A stretch of 64,000 bases of DNA, taken from the NCBI RefSeq assembly GCF_003390375.1, contig NZ_QUOT01000001.1, forward strand, positions 1,612,001 through 1,676,000, written 5' to 3'. This stretch comes from Thalassotalea euphylliae (GTDB lineage Bacteria > Pseudomonadota > Gammaproteobacteria > Enterobacterales > Alteromonadaceae). The notes beneath the pieces are model-generated. The model saw nothing but the letters and a program-made list of their open reading frames with translations, made no database searches and was not told the DNA's origin. A program made the position numbers and the translations under genes. This document shows, one piece after another, positions 1 to 7,713 of this stretch (within the stretch, counting starts at the first letter, position 1; each line of letters begins with the position of its first letter).

Positions 1-203
1 ACTTCTTCGCGTCGCTCCGCTAAAAAGATACTGAGGTCTTCAGTTACTTGCTCTGACAATTCGATTGGTGCATCGGTGAGCATCGCAGACAAGTTATCTG
101 CCATATCCAACATTTTGTCGTATTCATCAGCGGCCTTCTTATCCATAAACGTCTGCACCTCCACGCCATCTCTAATTACCACAAACCGACTTTCAACTGC
201 CAT
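1..203 (-). CDS. yebG: YebG family SOS protein, C-terminus cut by window start
   Basis: The leftward frame starts at the ATG complementary to 201-203 and runs off the window edge, so only about 67 residues are visible. The N-terminus reads MAVESRFVVIRDGVE and continues with a DKKAADEYDKMLDMADNL segment, the characteristic start of the small DNA-damage-inducible YebG family. YebG is a LexA-regulated protein of unclear biochemical role in E. coli. A perfect CTGT-N8-ACAG LexA operator lies about 63 bases upstream, which supports both the identity and the start. The C-terminus cannot be judged. Confidence 0.9.
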   Translation of the reverse strand, partial: MAVESRFVVIRDGVEVQTFMDKKAADEYDKMLDMADNLSAMLTDAPIELSEQVTEDLSIFLAERREE

Positions 204-265
204 GCGTTTCCCTCATTTACCGAACACTGCACTTAATATAACGCAGCAAAACATTAGACAATAAA

Positions 266-281
266 CTGTATAGATCAACAG
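266..281. promoter_or_regulatory. LexA (SOS) operator upstream of yebG
   Basis: The 16-base palindrome CTGTATAGATCAACAG fits the gammaproteobacterial LexA consensus CTGT-N8-ACAG at all fixed positions. It sits between yebG (leftward) and the DUF3718 gene (rightward). yebG is a known SOS gene, so control of yebG is the natural reading. The rightward gene starts more than 300 bases away and is probably not affected. Confidence 0.85.
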
Positions 282-606
282 TAACACAATTCCAATTTTT
301 CACCAAATTTTTGTCGCCGTTTATCGGCTATAGACTCATGTTACCGCTATAGAATGTAACTTTATTTTTCAAAAATCATTATTCACATTTTCCACAAAAG
401 ACCATTTATTAGTAACTTAGCGACGAACAACCTGTTTTCTGCGGTAAAGATATTTACAGCCAGTCTCGACTCATTAACAACTTTTCGATGAAAAAACACC
501 ACTATTAACTTGTGCTTGGCAATACACCTACAACAGCACTTTAAACAAGCGTGCTAATTGACTCTCAGTAACACTTTGCACGCCATCTAAATTAAGGAGA
601 TTAACA
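282..606. other. AT-rich intergenic region between yebG and the DUF3718 gene
   Basis: I see no coding frame with a ribosome binding site here. It must hold the promoter of the rightward DUF3718 gene. The sequence AAGGAGA, 7 bases upstream of the ATG at 607, is a strong ribosome binding site. I could not assign a convincing -35/-10 pair. Confidence 0.5.
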
Positions 607-972
607 ATGAATAGCCCAATCAAAACAACTAAGGTTAAAACTGTCATCACTGGCGTTGTCGCAGGTTTATCGTTGGCGCTGGTAAGCGGCAATAGCATGG
701 CAATGGACAAACAAGTAGAGCGCGCATTGATCAAAGTATGTAAATCAGCGGCTAGCAACAAGCCCATTCGAATGAAAGTGGCTATGGAGGATTACAATCT
801 ATCAACACATGACGTTGCGTTGAAAGTTATGTGTAATGGCGACGATATTATTACTTTTGCGGAAACCCGCGGTGCTTATAAAACCGCCTCTCGACTACAA
901 AACAGTATTGGTGGTGTTGAAATTATCGACGTAGCCAAAGCGGATAAAATTTATGTTAACTTTATTGAATAA
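607..972 (+). CDS. DUF3718 family secreted protein
   Basis: This 121-residue protein has a signal peptide (TVITGVVAGLSLALVSGNSMAM, residues about 13-34). The small mature domain contains two cysteines (VCKSAAS and VMCNGDD) and the stretch ETRGAYKTASRLQNSIG. The pattern matches the DUF3718 family of Shewanella and other Alteromonadales, whose function is unknown. The two cysteines may form a disulfide in the periplasm (inference). The gene appears monocistronic: it follows a long leader, has a strong ribosome binding site, and ends in front of a hairpin at about 1005-1037. It converges on moeA. Confidence 0.8.
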   Translation: MNSPIKTTKVKTVITGVVAGLSLALVSGNSMAMDKQVERALIKVCKSAASNKPIRMKVAMEDYNLSTHDVALKVMCNGDDIITFAETRGAYKTASRLQNSIGGVEIIDVAKADKIYVNFIE

Positions 973-1004
973 GTGACTATCTCATGCCTCAGTTCAGAAA
1001 ACGG

Positions 1005-1037
1005 TGTGCTCATTACAATCATTCATAAATGAGCACA
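1005..1037 (+). terminator. Hairpin after the DUF3718 gene
   Basis: A perfect 10-base inverted repeat (TGTGCTCATT / AATGAGCACA) with a 13-base loop lies 33 bases after the DUF3718 stop. It is followed by only a weak T-rich stretch, so termination is likely but less certain than for the other hairpins here. Confidence 0.5.
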
Positions 1038-1118
1038 TCATTTCTTAAAACTAATCCTTAAGTCACTGCTAGTAACACCTGAGCCGCTCTAGAAATTACT
1101 GTTCAGGAAAGTAGCTAA

Positions 1119-2354
1119 TTATGAGATTAACTCGTCAAACAACTCTATCATCACGGTTCCGCCCTGCTCCACTCGACCTTGATCTTGTGGTAACAAAATG
1201 AAGCAGTTAGCTTTGGCAATACTGGTTAAGATGCCAGAGCCTTGTGAGCCTGTACTTGTCACTTCAAGTTGGCCTTCGCTATTTAACTGCCAAACCGCCC
1301 GTTGAAAATCCATTCGCCCCGGTGCTTTTCTTAGTGCTGAGGTTGTTACTGCCGGCAGTTTAACGCGCGGTGGCATTTTGGCAGCCATCATTTGGTAAAG
1401 CGCAGGCACCACTAGCTGGTAAAAAGTTACCAATGCTGATACGGGATTTCCCGGCAGACCAAAGAAGGTGCTGTTCGCTAGTTTACCAAAAGCAAAGGGT
1501 TTGCCTGGCTTCATGGCAATTTTCCAAAAGCCCACTTGACCTAATTCTTCCAAAATCAGCTTAGTGTAGTCAGCCTCCCCCACGGAAACGCCGCCACTTG
1601 AGATGACTACGTCGGCTTGCTGGTTAGCTTGATTAAACGCTGCTCGCAGTTGCTCTTTATCATCAGCGATAACGCCAAAATCAATCACCTTAACTGGTAG
1701 TTTGGTCAACATAGCCGACAAAAAGAAGCGATTACTCTCAAAAATATCCCCTTCCGTTAACACTTCACCAGGCTGTTTTAACTCATCTCCTGTCGCAATC
1801 AACGCAATAGTCAGCGGTTTCACAACGGCGACGGAGGCAATTCCAATAGAAGCCAAGGTACCTATATCAGCACTCGTCAACTGATGACCTTTGTTCATCA
1901 ATACTTGTTGTTGCTGAATATCTTCACCTGTCGCTCTAACGTGCTGACCGTGCTTCGTTGCTTGTTGCAGCACAAGCTGATCGTCTTGAGCCTCAACATT
2001 TTCTTGCATTTCAACCGTGTCACAGCCTAAAGGCAATTTAGCACCGGTCATAATTCGAACACATTCACCAGCACCGACTTGGCCTTTAAAGGGTGCACCT
2101 GCAAACGCTTTGCCTACCAACCTTAGCCTACTGGTATGCTCAACACTTGCCTGAGCAAAGGCATAGCCGTCCATCGCTGAATTATCATGAGGCGGTACAT
2201 TAACGGGGCTTAGCATTTGGCTGGCTAGAACTCTACCAATTGCCTGTTCAATTGGAATTTCTTCGCTGTCGTTGTGGGTTGGAACATTTTCTAATATGAG
2301 GGTTTTCGCTTGCTCAAATGGCAGCAAACCCGATTGACTAAAACAATCAGCCAT
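1119..2354 (-). CDS. moeA: Molybdopterin molybdenumtransferase MoeA
   Basis: MoeA inserts molybdate into adenylylated molybdopterin, the last common step of molybdenum cofactor synthesis in the cytoplasm. The 411-residue length equals that of E. coli MoeA. Visible family motifs are DNSAMDGYAF (D62), an SGGVSVGEADY loop (about residues 253-263, D262) of the MogA-like domain, and GLPGNPVSALVTF (about 303). The ATG at 2354 is preceded by AAGG in a suitable position. The gene is transcribed divergently from the moaA series, so it has its own promoter in the shared intergenic region. Confidence 0.96.
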   Translation of the reverse strand: MADCFSQSGLLPFEQAKTLILENVPTHNDSEEIPIEQAIGRVLASQMLSPVNVPPHDNSAMDGYAFAQASVEHTSRLRLVGKAFAGAPFKGQVGAGECVRIMTGAKLPLGCDTVEMQENVEAQDDQLVLQQATKHGQHVRATGEDIQQQQVLMNKGHQLTSADIGTLASIGIASVAVVKPLTIALIATGDELKQPGEVLTEGDIFESNRFFLSAMLTKLPVKVIDFGVIADDKEQLRAAFNQANQQADVVISSGGVSVGEADYTKLILEELGQVGFWKIAMKPGKPFAFGKLANSTFFGLPGNPVSALVTFYQLVVPALYQMMAAKMPPRVKLPAVTTSALRKAPGRMDFQRAVWQLNSEGQLEVTSTGSQGSGILTSIAKANCFILLPQDQGRVEQGGTVMIELFDELIS

Positions 2355-2469
2355 GACAAAACCTTATAATAATTTGCGCCTGCTCAATATACTGGGTTTT
2401 ATGCAAGTTTGAAATCCAGCTGTGAATTGTTATGCTTAAGGAACAATTTGGTTCGCCGAGCTTTTCAGC

Positions 2470-2608
2470 GCTAAGTATTTGTTGCATCAAGCGACAAAGA
2501 TAAGTCTGATAAGCCGTGGTTAACGAGTGGCAACGCAATACAGCGACCACTAGTCAAACCACCAGGGTTAGCAAGGAAACGCGCTAGCCTCCCGCATTTG
2601 GAAAGGTG
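2470..2608 (+). ncRNA. Probable molybdenum cofactor (Moco) riboswitch in the moaA leader
   Basis: The leader of moaA is structured. One stem pairs GTGGT at 2516-2520 with ACCAC at 2546-2550. A second pairs GGTTAGC (about 2567-2573) with GCTAGCC (about 2583-2589) around a loop containing GGAAAC. This is followed by CTCCCGCATTTGGAAAGG, which runs into the ribosome binding site. The GGAAAC loop, the CCTCCCGCA block and the GGAAAGG tail resemble the Moco RNA motif found ahead of E. coli moaA. In that system cofactor binding represses translation. The 5' boundary is approximate. Confidence 0.7.
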
Positions 2609-2610
2609 AG

Positions 2611-3612
2611 ATGTTACAAGACGCTTTCGGTCGCAGATTTTATTATCTGCGCCTTTCAATTACTGATGTATGCAACTTTCGTTGCCAATATTGCTTGCCT
2701 GATGGTTATCAGTGCGATCACGATCGCAACTTTCTTACCCTGCCCGAAATCAAAACACTGGCGGCAACGTTCGCTCGTTTAGGCACCGAGAAAATTCGTA
2801 TTACTGGCGGTGAGCCGTCTTTACGAAAAGATTTACCTGAAATTATCAGTGCCTGCAAAAATACCTCAGGTATTAAAAAAGTTGCCATCACCACTAATGG
2901 CTATAAATTACCTGAGCATTTGCCAAGTTGGTTAGATGCTGGCTTAGACGCCATCAATATCAGTATTGATAGTTTAGATGCCAAACAGTTTCAGCTAATT
3001 ACCGGCCACAACAAGTTAGCCACTATTCTTGAAGGCATTGACCAAGCACTTGCAGCGCCGCAATTAACAGTGAAAGTAAATACTGTATTAATGCGCGGTT
3101 TTAATTTAGATGAACTGTCACGCTTTTTAGCTTGGGTAAAAGACAAGCCGGTTTCACTGCGATTTATCGAGTTGATGCAAACTGGTGACAACACAACCTT
3201 CTTCGATCAACAGCATGTTGGTGGCGACACCATTAAGTGTCACTTGCTACAAAATGGTTGGCTACCAGCTTTAAAAGATAAAGCCGCAGGCCCAGCGCAA
3301 GAGTTTTACCACCCAGACTATGCTGGCAAAATTGGCCTTATCATGCCGTACAGCAAGGACTTCTGTGCGAGTTGTAACCGCCTGAGAATTAGCTCGCTAG
3401 GCAAACTTCACCTTTGCTTGTTTGCCGAGCAAGGGCACGAATTGCGTCACTTGTTAACCCCAAACACGCAAAGCGATACTCAAAGCAATGACGAAAAGAT
3501 TGAACGCATAGCAGCAGAAATTACCTCCTTATTGGGCGACAAAAAGGTTAGTCACTTTTTACAAGACCGGCTGACCGGTGCCACTAAACATTTGTCAATG
3601 TTAGGAGGCTAA
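2611..3612 (+). CDS. moaA: GTP 3',8-cyclase MoaA
   Basis: MoaA is a radical SAM enzyme that converts GTP to 3',8-cyclo-7,8-dihydro-GTP, the first step of molybdopterin synthesis. The N-terminal CNFRCQYC (C21, C25, C28) is the radical SAM cluster motif and ITGGEPSLR is the SAM-binding GGE motif. The C-terminal FCASCNRLR segment with a further Cys (HLCLF) is the second cluster that binds GTP. The protein ends in the family's Gly-Gly tail. Length is 333 residues. AAGGTGAG before the ATG is also the 3' end of the predicted riboswitch. First gene of the moa-mod series. Confidence 0.97.
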   Translation: MLQDAFGRRFYYLRLSITDVCNFRCQYCLPDGYQCDHDRNFLTLPEIKTLAATFARLGTEKIRITGGEPSLRKDLPEIISACKNTSGIKKVAITTNGYKLPEHLPSWLDAGLDAINISIDSLDAKQFQLITGHNKLATILEGIDQALAAPQLTVKVNTVLMRGFNLDELSRFLAWVKDKPVSLRFIELMQTGDNTTFFDQQHVGGDTIKCHLLQNGWLPALKDKAAGPAQEFYHPDYAGKIGLIMPYSKDFCASCNRLRISSLGKLHLCLFAEQGHELRHLLTPNTQSDTQSNDEKIERIAAEITSLLGDKKVSHFLQDRLTGATKHLSMLGG

Positions 3613-3614
3613 AC

Positions 3615-4259
3615 TTGAATAACCATCAAAATGGCTGCATTGGCATAGTGCTCGCGGGTGGTTTGTCACGCCGCATGGGGAAAAATAAGTCGCAGCTAAT
3701 GCGCGCGCAGCAAGCCGGTTCGCAAACCATGTTGTCATTTAGCCAAGAACTACTTGCTGATGCGGGTGTTGATCGCGTAGTGATTAGCACTTCATCAGAA
3801 AACTTAACCACAGATTCGCCTTTAAACAAGACCGAAAACAAGGCCAATATCGTACCTGATCTAATGCCACAACTTGGGCCACTGGGCGGTATTTACAGTG
3901 TATTTTCACAAGTACCTTGTCAGGCAGCATTAATTATTCCTGTTGACCTGCCCTTGATGAACGCCCAAGTATTAACTCAGTTAAAACAGGCTGGGCAACT
4001 GCTAAAGCAGGCGGTACGTTTTGAACAGCACTCACTACCGCTTTATTTGCCAAACAATGCCTATACTGAATTGTTTTTTAATCAGCACTTAGTTCAACTA
4101 AGTCAAAGTGCGAAAGGGCCTTCGATTAAGGCGCTATTGGCACAAATGCCACATCAGTCAATTAGGTGCTTAACGCCCAGTACATTAACCAATACCAATA
4201 CCCCTGACGACTGGCAACAAGCTCAGTCGCAACTGTTGACGCCACTAAGGAGTTATTAA
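3615..4259 (+). CDS. mobA: Molybdenum cofactor guanylyltransferase MobA
   Basis: MobA attaches GMP to Moco to form the bis-MGD form used by DMSO-reductase-family enzymes. The nucleotide-binding signature LAGGLSRRMGKNK is at residues 13-25. A DLPLMN segment (about 115-120) is the metal/nucleotide-binding acidic site. Length is 214 residues. The start is TTG at 3615, two bases after moaA ends, with AGGAGG at 3603-3608 inside the moaA C-terminus, so translation is probably coupled. Its presence implies the cell makes an MGD-dependent oxidoreductase. Confidence 0.92.
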   Translation: MNNHQNGCIGIVLAGGLSRRMGKNKSQLMRAQQAGSQTMLSFSQELLADAGVDRVVISTSSENLTTDSPLNKTENKANIVPDLMPQLGPLGGIYSVFSQVPCQAALIIPVDLPLMNAQVLTQLKQAGQLLKQAVRFEQHSLPLYLPNNAYTELFFNQHLVQLSQSAKGPSIKALLAQMPHQSIRCLTPSTLTNTNTPDDWQQAQSQLLTPLRSY

Positions 4260-4801
4260 TGGCCAAAGCAAGTTTACCTGAATTTATTCCATTGAATATC
4301 GCTGTACTTACCGTTTCAGATACCCGCAGTGAAGAAACTGATACCTCAGGCGCAGCACTGGTTGAGCGTTTAACTCGAGCAGGCCATACACTGGCTAAAA
4401 AGGCGATAGTGAAAGACGATGTTTATCAATTACGTGCCATTGTCTCGAAATGGATTGCCAGTGACGATGTGCAAGTGGTTATTTCAACTGGCGGCACCGG
4501 TTTTACTGCCCGTGACAACACGCCTGAAGCCTTAATGCCATTATTTGACAAACAGATTGAAGGTTTCGGCGAAACCTTCCGCCATATTTCATTAGGTGAA
4601 ATTGGCACTTCTACGGTGCAATCTCGTGCCCTTGCTGGCATGGCGAATGGTACCGCAGTATTTTGTGTACCCGGCTCAACTAACGCCTGTAAAACCGCAT
4701 GGGATAAGTTATTGGCAGAGCAGCTTGATGCCAGCCACAAGCCGTGTAACTTTGCACCACACCTGAAAAATATTGATGTTAACTGCCATACCCGAGGTTA
4801 A
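4259..4801 (+). CDS. moaB: Molybdenum cofactor biosynthesis protein MoaB/MogA family
   Basis: A 180-residue MoaB/MogA-fold protein with VSTGGTGF-type (VVISTGGTGFTARDNTPEA) and VPGSTNACKTAWD motifs. The shorter, self-contained form and its place between mobA and moaC favour MoaB. Some bacterial MoaB proteins adenylylate molybdopterin as MogA does, while E. coli MoaB does not, so the activity here is undecided. The ATG overlaps the mobA stop (TAATG), indicating translational coupling. Confidence 0.9.
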   Translation: MAKASLPEFIPLNIAVLTVSDTRSEETDTSGAALVERLTRAGHTLAKKAIVKDDVYQLRAIVSKWIASDDVQVVISTGGTGFTARDNTPEALMPLFDKQIEGFGETFRHISLGEIGTSTVQSRALAGMANGTAVFCVPGSTNACKTAWDKLLAEQLDASHKPCNFAPHLKNIDVNCHTRG

Positions 4802-4804
4802 TTG

Positions 4805-5293
4805 ATGAGTGATTCACTAACTCATTTGAATGCACAAGGTGAAGCCAACATGGTTGATGTTACTGACAAAGCGGTCACGCAGCGTCAGGCGACAGCACAA
4901 GGCTATATCAAGATGTCGGCAGACACTTTAGCCATGATAACCGAAGGCAAACATAAAAAAGGAGACGTGTTCGCCGTAGCGCGCATCGCCGGTATTCAGG
5001 CGGCGAAAAAGTGTGGCGATTTAATTCCGCTTTGCCACCCTTTGATGCTGACAAAAGTTCAAGTTGATTTTACCCCCGAGCCTGAGCACAACCGAGTTAA
5101 AGTCACTAGCCTATGCAAGCTTTCAGGCCAAACCGGTGTTGAAATGGAAGCACTAACGGCGGTGTCAGTTGCCTGTTTAACCTTGTTTGACATGTGTAAA
5201 GCCGTTGACCCTAACATGGTGATTGAAGGGATCGCGGTAACTACTAAATCAGGTGGTAAAAGCGGACACTGGGAGCGCACACAATCATGCTAA
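4805..5293 (+). CDS. moaC: Cyclic pyranopterin monophosphate synthase MoaC
   Basis: MoaC rearranges the MoaA product into cyclic pyranopterin monophosphate. The sequence shows NMVDVTDKAVT, HKKGDVFAVARIAGIQAAKK, DLIPLCHPLML and the C-terminal KSGGKSGHWE loop, all MoaC signatures. I chose the ATG at 4805 over the in-frame TTG at 4802 because MSDSLTHLNAQGEA aligns with the E. coli N-terminus. This gives 162 residues. It starts 3 bases after moaB and overlaps moaD by 7 bases. Confidence 0.95.
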   Translation: MSDSLTHLNAQGEANMVDVTDKAVTQRQATAQGYIKMSADTLAMITEGKHKKGDVFAVARIAGIQAAKKCGDLIPLCHPLMLTKVQVDFTPEPEHNRVKVTSLCKLSGQTGVEMEALTAVSVACLTLFDMCKAVDPNMVIEGIAVTTKSGGKSGHWERTQSC

Positions 5294-5535
5294 CCATATT
5301 ATTTTTTGCTCGATTGCGTGAGCAGCTTGGTCAAACTTCGGTTCAACTCACAATTACCGAAAACACCACTGTAGAACAAGTGCTGACGCAACTGATTGAA
5401 GAGCACCCTAGTTGGCAATCTCCTCTAAGTAGCAACAATATTTTAGCCGCACTTAATCAACAAATGGTGAGTAAAGATACGGTGGTAAGTGCTGGTGATG
5501 AGCTCGCATTTTTCCCACCTGTTACCGGAGGCTAA
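5287..5535 (+). CDS. moaD: Molybdopterin synthase small subunit MoaD
   Basis: An 82-residue beta-grasp (ubiquitin-like) protein ending in PPVTGG. The terminal glycine is adenylylated by MoeB and then thiocarboxylated; the sulfur is passed to cPMP in the MoaD2-MoaE2 complex. The MoeB partner is encoded at the end of the same series. The ATG lies within the 3' end of moaC. Confidence 0.95.
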   Translation: MLTILFFARLREQLGQTSVQLTITENTTVEQVLTQLIEEHPSWQSPLSSNNILAALNQQMVSKDTVVSAGDELAFFPPVTGG

Positions 5536-5538
5536 GCG

Positions 5539-6024
5539 TTGACTGTAACTGACCTTAATAGCGCCGACTCAATCGACACCAAAGTACGAGTGAGCGAAGC
5601 TGATTTTAATGCTGGTGATGAAATCGCATTACTGCAAGCTAACAACCAAGCAGATGGCGCAGTTGTGACGTTTACGGGCCGCGTGCGTAAGCAAAATGAA
5701 GGTCAGCAAGTAACGGGCTTGTTTCTAGAGCACTACCCTGCAATGACAGCACTGTCACTTAACCGCATAGTTGATAGCGCCAGAGCTAAGTGGGTGATCA
5801 ATAAAGTCGTGGTTATTCACCGCGTTGGCCAGCTGAACCTTGGCGATAATATCGTTTTTGTTGGCGTTACTAGTGCACATCGTGGTGATGCATTTGCCGC
5901 TGCCGAATTTATTATGGACTACCTCAAAATTGAAGCGCCATTTTGGAAAAAAGAAACACGAACCGATGGCGAAGTTTGGATAGACGCCAGACAAAGTGAT
6001 CAAGACAAAGCAATTACTTGGTGA
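5539..6024 (+). CDS. moaE: Molybdopterin synthase catalytic subunit MoaE
   Basis: MoaE converts cPMP to molybdopterin using sulfur from MoaD. Conserved stretches are DGAVVTFTGRVR, LEHYPAMT, VIHRVGQL, VGVTSAHRGDAF and MDYLKIEAPFWKKE. The last carries the active-site lysines. Length is 161 residues. The start is TTG at 5539, with CGGAGG at the end of moaD as ribosome binding site. A few extra residues precede the usual E. coli start. Confidence 0.95.
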   Translation: MTVTDLNSADSIDTKVRVSEADFNAGDEIALLQANNQADGAVVTFTGRVRKQNEGQQVTGLFLEHYPAMTALSLNRIVDSARAKWVINKVVVIHRVGQLNLGDNIVFVGVTSAHRGDAFAAAEFIMDYLKIEAPFWKKETRTDGEVWIDARQSDQDKAITW

Positions 6025-7001
6025 TGCAGCAGTTTTTAACACCGACTAATAAGTTCATTAAAACCTTTCTCAACAAGGTCGATTTGCGCTCGCGCTGCTG
6101 TCACTTGCCTGCTTCTTTCGTTCATAAACTTAACCTTAAACAGCTTCGCTCTATATTATTTAACGTATTTGGCTTATTTAGCTTTTTTTCGTTTAATTTT
6201 TTTAACTTACTTGCCCTGTTTAGCTTGGCAGCATTGAGCGCCAGTGCTTACGCCCAGTCAGAGGTCGTGCTTAGAGCAGCCGTTGCCAGTAATTTTGCGG
6301 CCAGTGCAAAACAATTATCCACTCCTTTTGAAAAGCAATATAACCTAAAAATCCATTGGATAAGCGGTGCTAGCGGTGCGCTTTACCAGCAAATTCGACA
6401 TGGCGCCCCATTTGATTTATTTTTTTCTGCTGATCGCCAGCATCCGCAGCGATTAGCCGATAACGGCTTTATCAAGCAAACAACGCTTGCTCCGTATGCC
6501 ATAGGCCAACTCGCCATTTATGCGGCGAAAAATCCGGCTCTAACGCCACAAGCTATTATCAACAAAGACTTTGTTGCTAAACGTATTGCCATTGCCAATC
6601 CAATCACCGCCCCTTATGGCAAAGCGGCACAAGCGTGGTTAACCGAGCATGAACTTTGGCAGCAATATCGCAAAAGTGCAATTGTCGGCAATAATGTCAA
6701 TCAAACCTTTCAGCAAACTCATTCTGGCGCCGTCGATTGGGGCTTAGTTGCGGTTAGTCAGCTAGTCGCCCATCAGTTGCCTGTGCATCAAGTTACCCTT
6801 ACAAGCCCTGAGATGCTCACCCAATACGCAGGTGTACTTTCTGCCAGTAAACACCCTGCACTATCGAGTAAGCTGGTTGCGTTTTTTACGCATGTTGAAC
6901 AACAAGAAAAGATCGCTTCACTCGGCTATTTGCCCATTAATGCATTGAGTACCCCTGCGCAGTTGTCTCAAGATATACCAAGTGCCACTCGCCATGACTG
7001 A
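6024..7001 (+). CDS. modA: Molybdate ABC transporter periplasmic binding protein ModA
   Basis: ModA captures molybdate in the periplasm for ModBC. The mature part begins near SEVVLRAAVASNFAASAKQL, followed by GASGALYQQIRHGAPFDLFFSAD, the ModA ligand-loop pattern. The ATG at 6024 overlaps the moaE stop (TGATG). From this start the export leader is unusually long, about 78 residues up to SAYAQ, with a Phe-rich hydrophobic core (LFSFFSFNFFNLLALFSLAAL). An internal TTG at about residue 28 could shorten it. In-frame TTG/GTG codons at 6018/6021 are less likely starts. Confidence 0.92.
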   Translation: MQQFLTPTNKFIKTFLNKVDLRSRCCHLPASFVHKLNLKQLRSILFNVFGLFSFFSFNFFNLLALFSLAALSASAYAQSEVVLRAAVASNFAASAKQLSTPFEKQYNLKIHWISGASGALYQQIRHGAPFDLFFSADRQHPQRLADNGFIKQTTLAPYAIGQLAIYAAKNPALTPQAIINKDFVAKRIAIANPITAPYGKAAQAWLTEHELWQQYRKSAIVGNNVNQTFQQTHSGAVDWGLVAVSQLVAHQLPVHQVTLTSPEMLTQYAGVLSASKHPALSSKLVAFFTHVEQQEKIASLGYLPINALSTPAQLSQDIPSATRHD

Positions 7002-7713
7002 ATTTGATCTATTAGCCACCTTCACAACACTTAAACTGGCAAGTGTCACAACCCTGATTTTACTATTGCTGGGCACACCGCTGGCATGGTGGTTAAGCCA
7101 GTTACAATCAAAATGGCGAGTGGTGATTGAGGCTGTGGTTGCTTTGCCATTGGTTCTACCGCCAACCGTGTTAGGTTTTTACTTACTTATTGCCTTTGCG
7201 CCAGATGCCCTGCCCGGCCAATTATGGCAGTCGCTTACCGGCCAGCAACTAGCGTTTAGCTTTTCGGCAATTGTTATCGGCTCAGTGTTTTATTCACTGC
7301 CCTTTGTTGTTCAGCCACTACAAAAAGCGTTCGAACAAATTGATCCACATGTTTTGGCCAAAGCACGCATGTTAGGTGCAACCAAGCTCGACTTATTTTT
7401 CCACGTTATTTTACCACTGACCAAAGCCAGCTTTGTCACCGCGGCAACCTTAGGTTTTGCTCATACCGTGGGCGAGTTTGGTGTGGTACTAATGATCGGC
7501 GGCAATATTCCTGATGAAACTCGAGTGTTATCTATCGCATTATTCGACCATGTTGAAGCGTTTGATTATCAACAAGCACATTTACTGGCTTCGATACTGC
7601 TAATCGGCTCATTAGTTACGCTAGCGCTGATCTATTTACTCAATTTTTACCATGACCAACGAAGTTCATACGAGAGTGCAAATGAGAGTTCGCGTAGGCT
7701 AAGGCAAGACTAA
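6994..7713 (+). CDS. modB: Molybdate ABC transporter permease ModB
   Basis: An inner-membrane permease of about 239 residues with several hydrophobic segments. The cytoplasmic loop AKARMLGATKLDLFFHVILP is the EAA-type motif that contacts the ATPase. ALPLVLPPTVLGFYL and HTVGEFGVVLMIGGNIPDET match ModB. I prefer the ATG at 6994 to the GTG at 6982 because it lines up with the E. coli N-terminus. It overlaps the end of modA by 8 bases, and its stop overlaps the modC start. Confidence 0.93.
   Translation: MTEFDLLATFTTLKLASVTTLILLLLGTPLAWWLSQLQSKWRVVIEAVVALPLVLPPTVLGFYLLIAFAPDALPGQLWQSLTGQQLAFSFSAIVIGSVFYSLPFVVQPLQKAFEQIDPHVLAKARMLGATKLDLFFHVILPLTKASFVTAATLGFAHTVGEFGVVLMIGGNIPDETRVLSIALFDHVEAFDYQQAHLLASILLIGSLVTLALIYLLNFYHDQRSSYESANESSRRLRQD

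Noticed and set aside
2347..2659. Leftward open frames between moeA and moaA
   Set aside because: They cover the predicted riboswitch and the moaA start on the opposite strand and resemble no protein.
4426..4740. Leftward 104-residue frame inside moaB
   Set aside because: Antisense shadow of moaB with no ribosome binding site.
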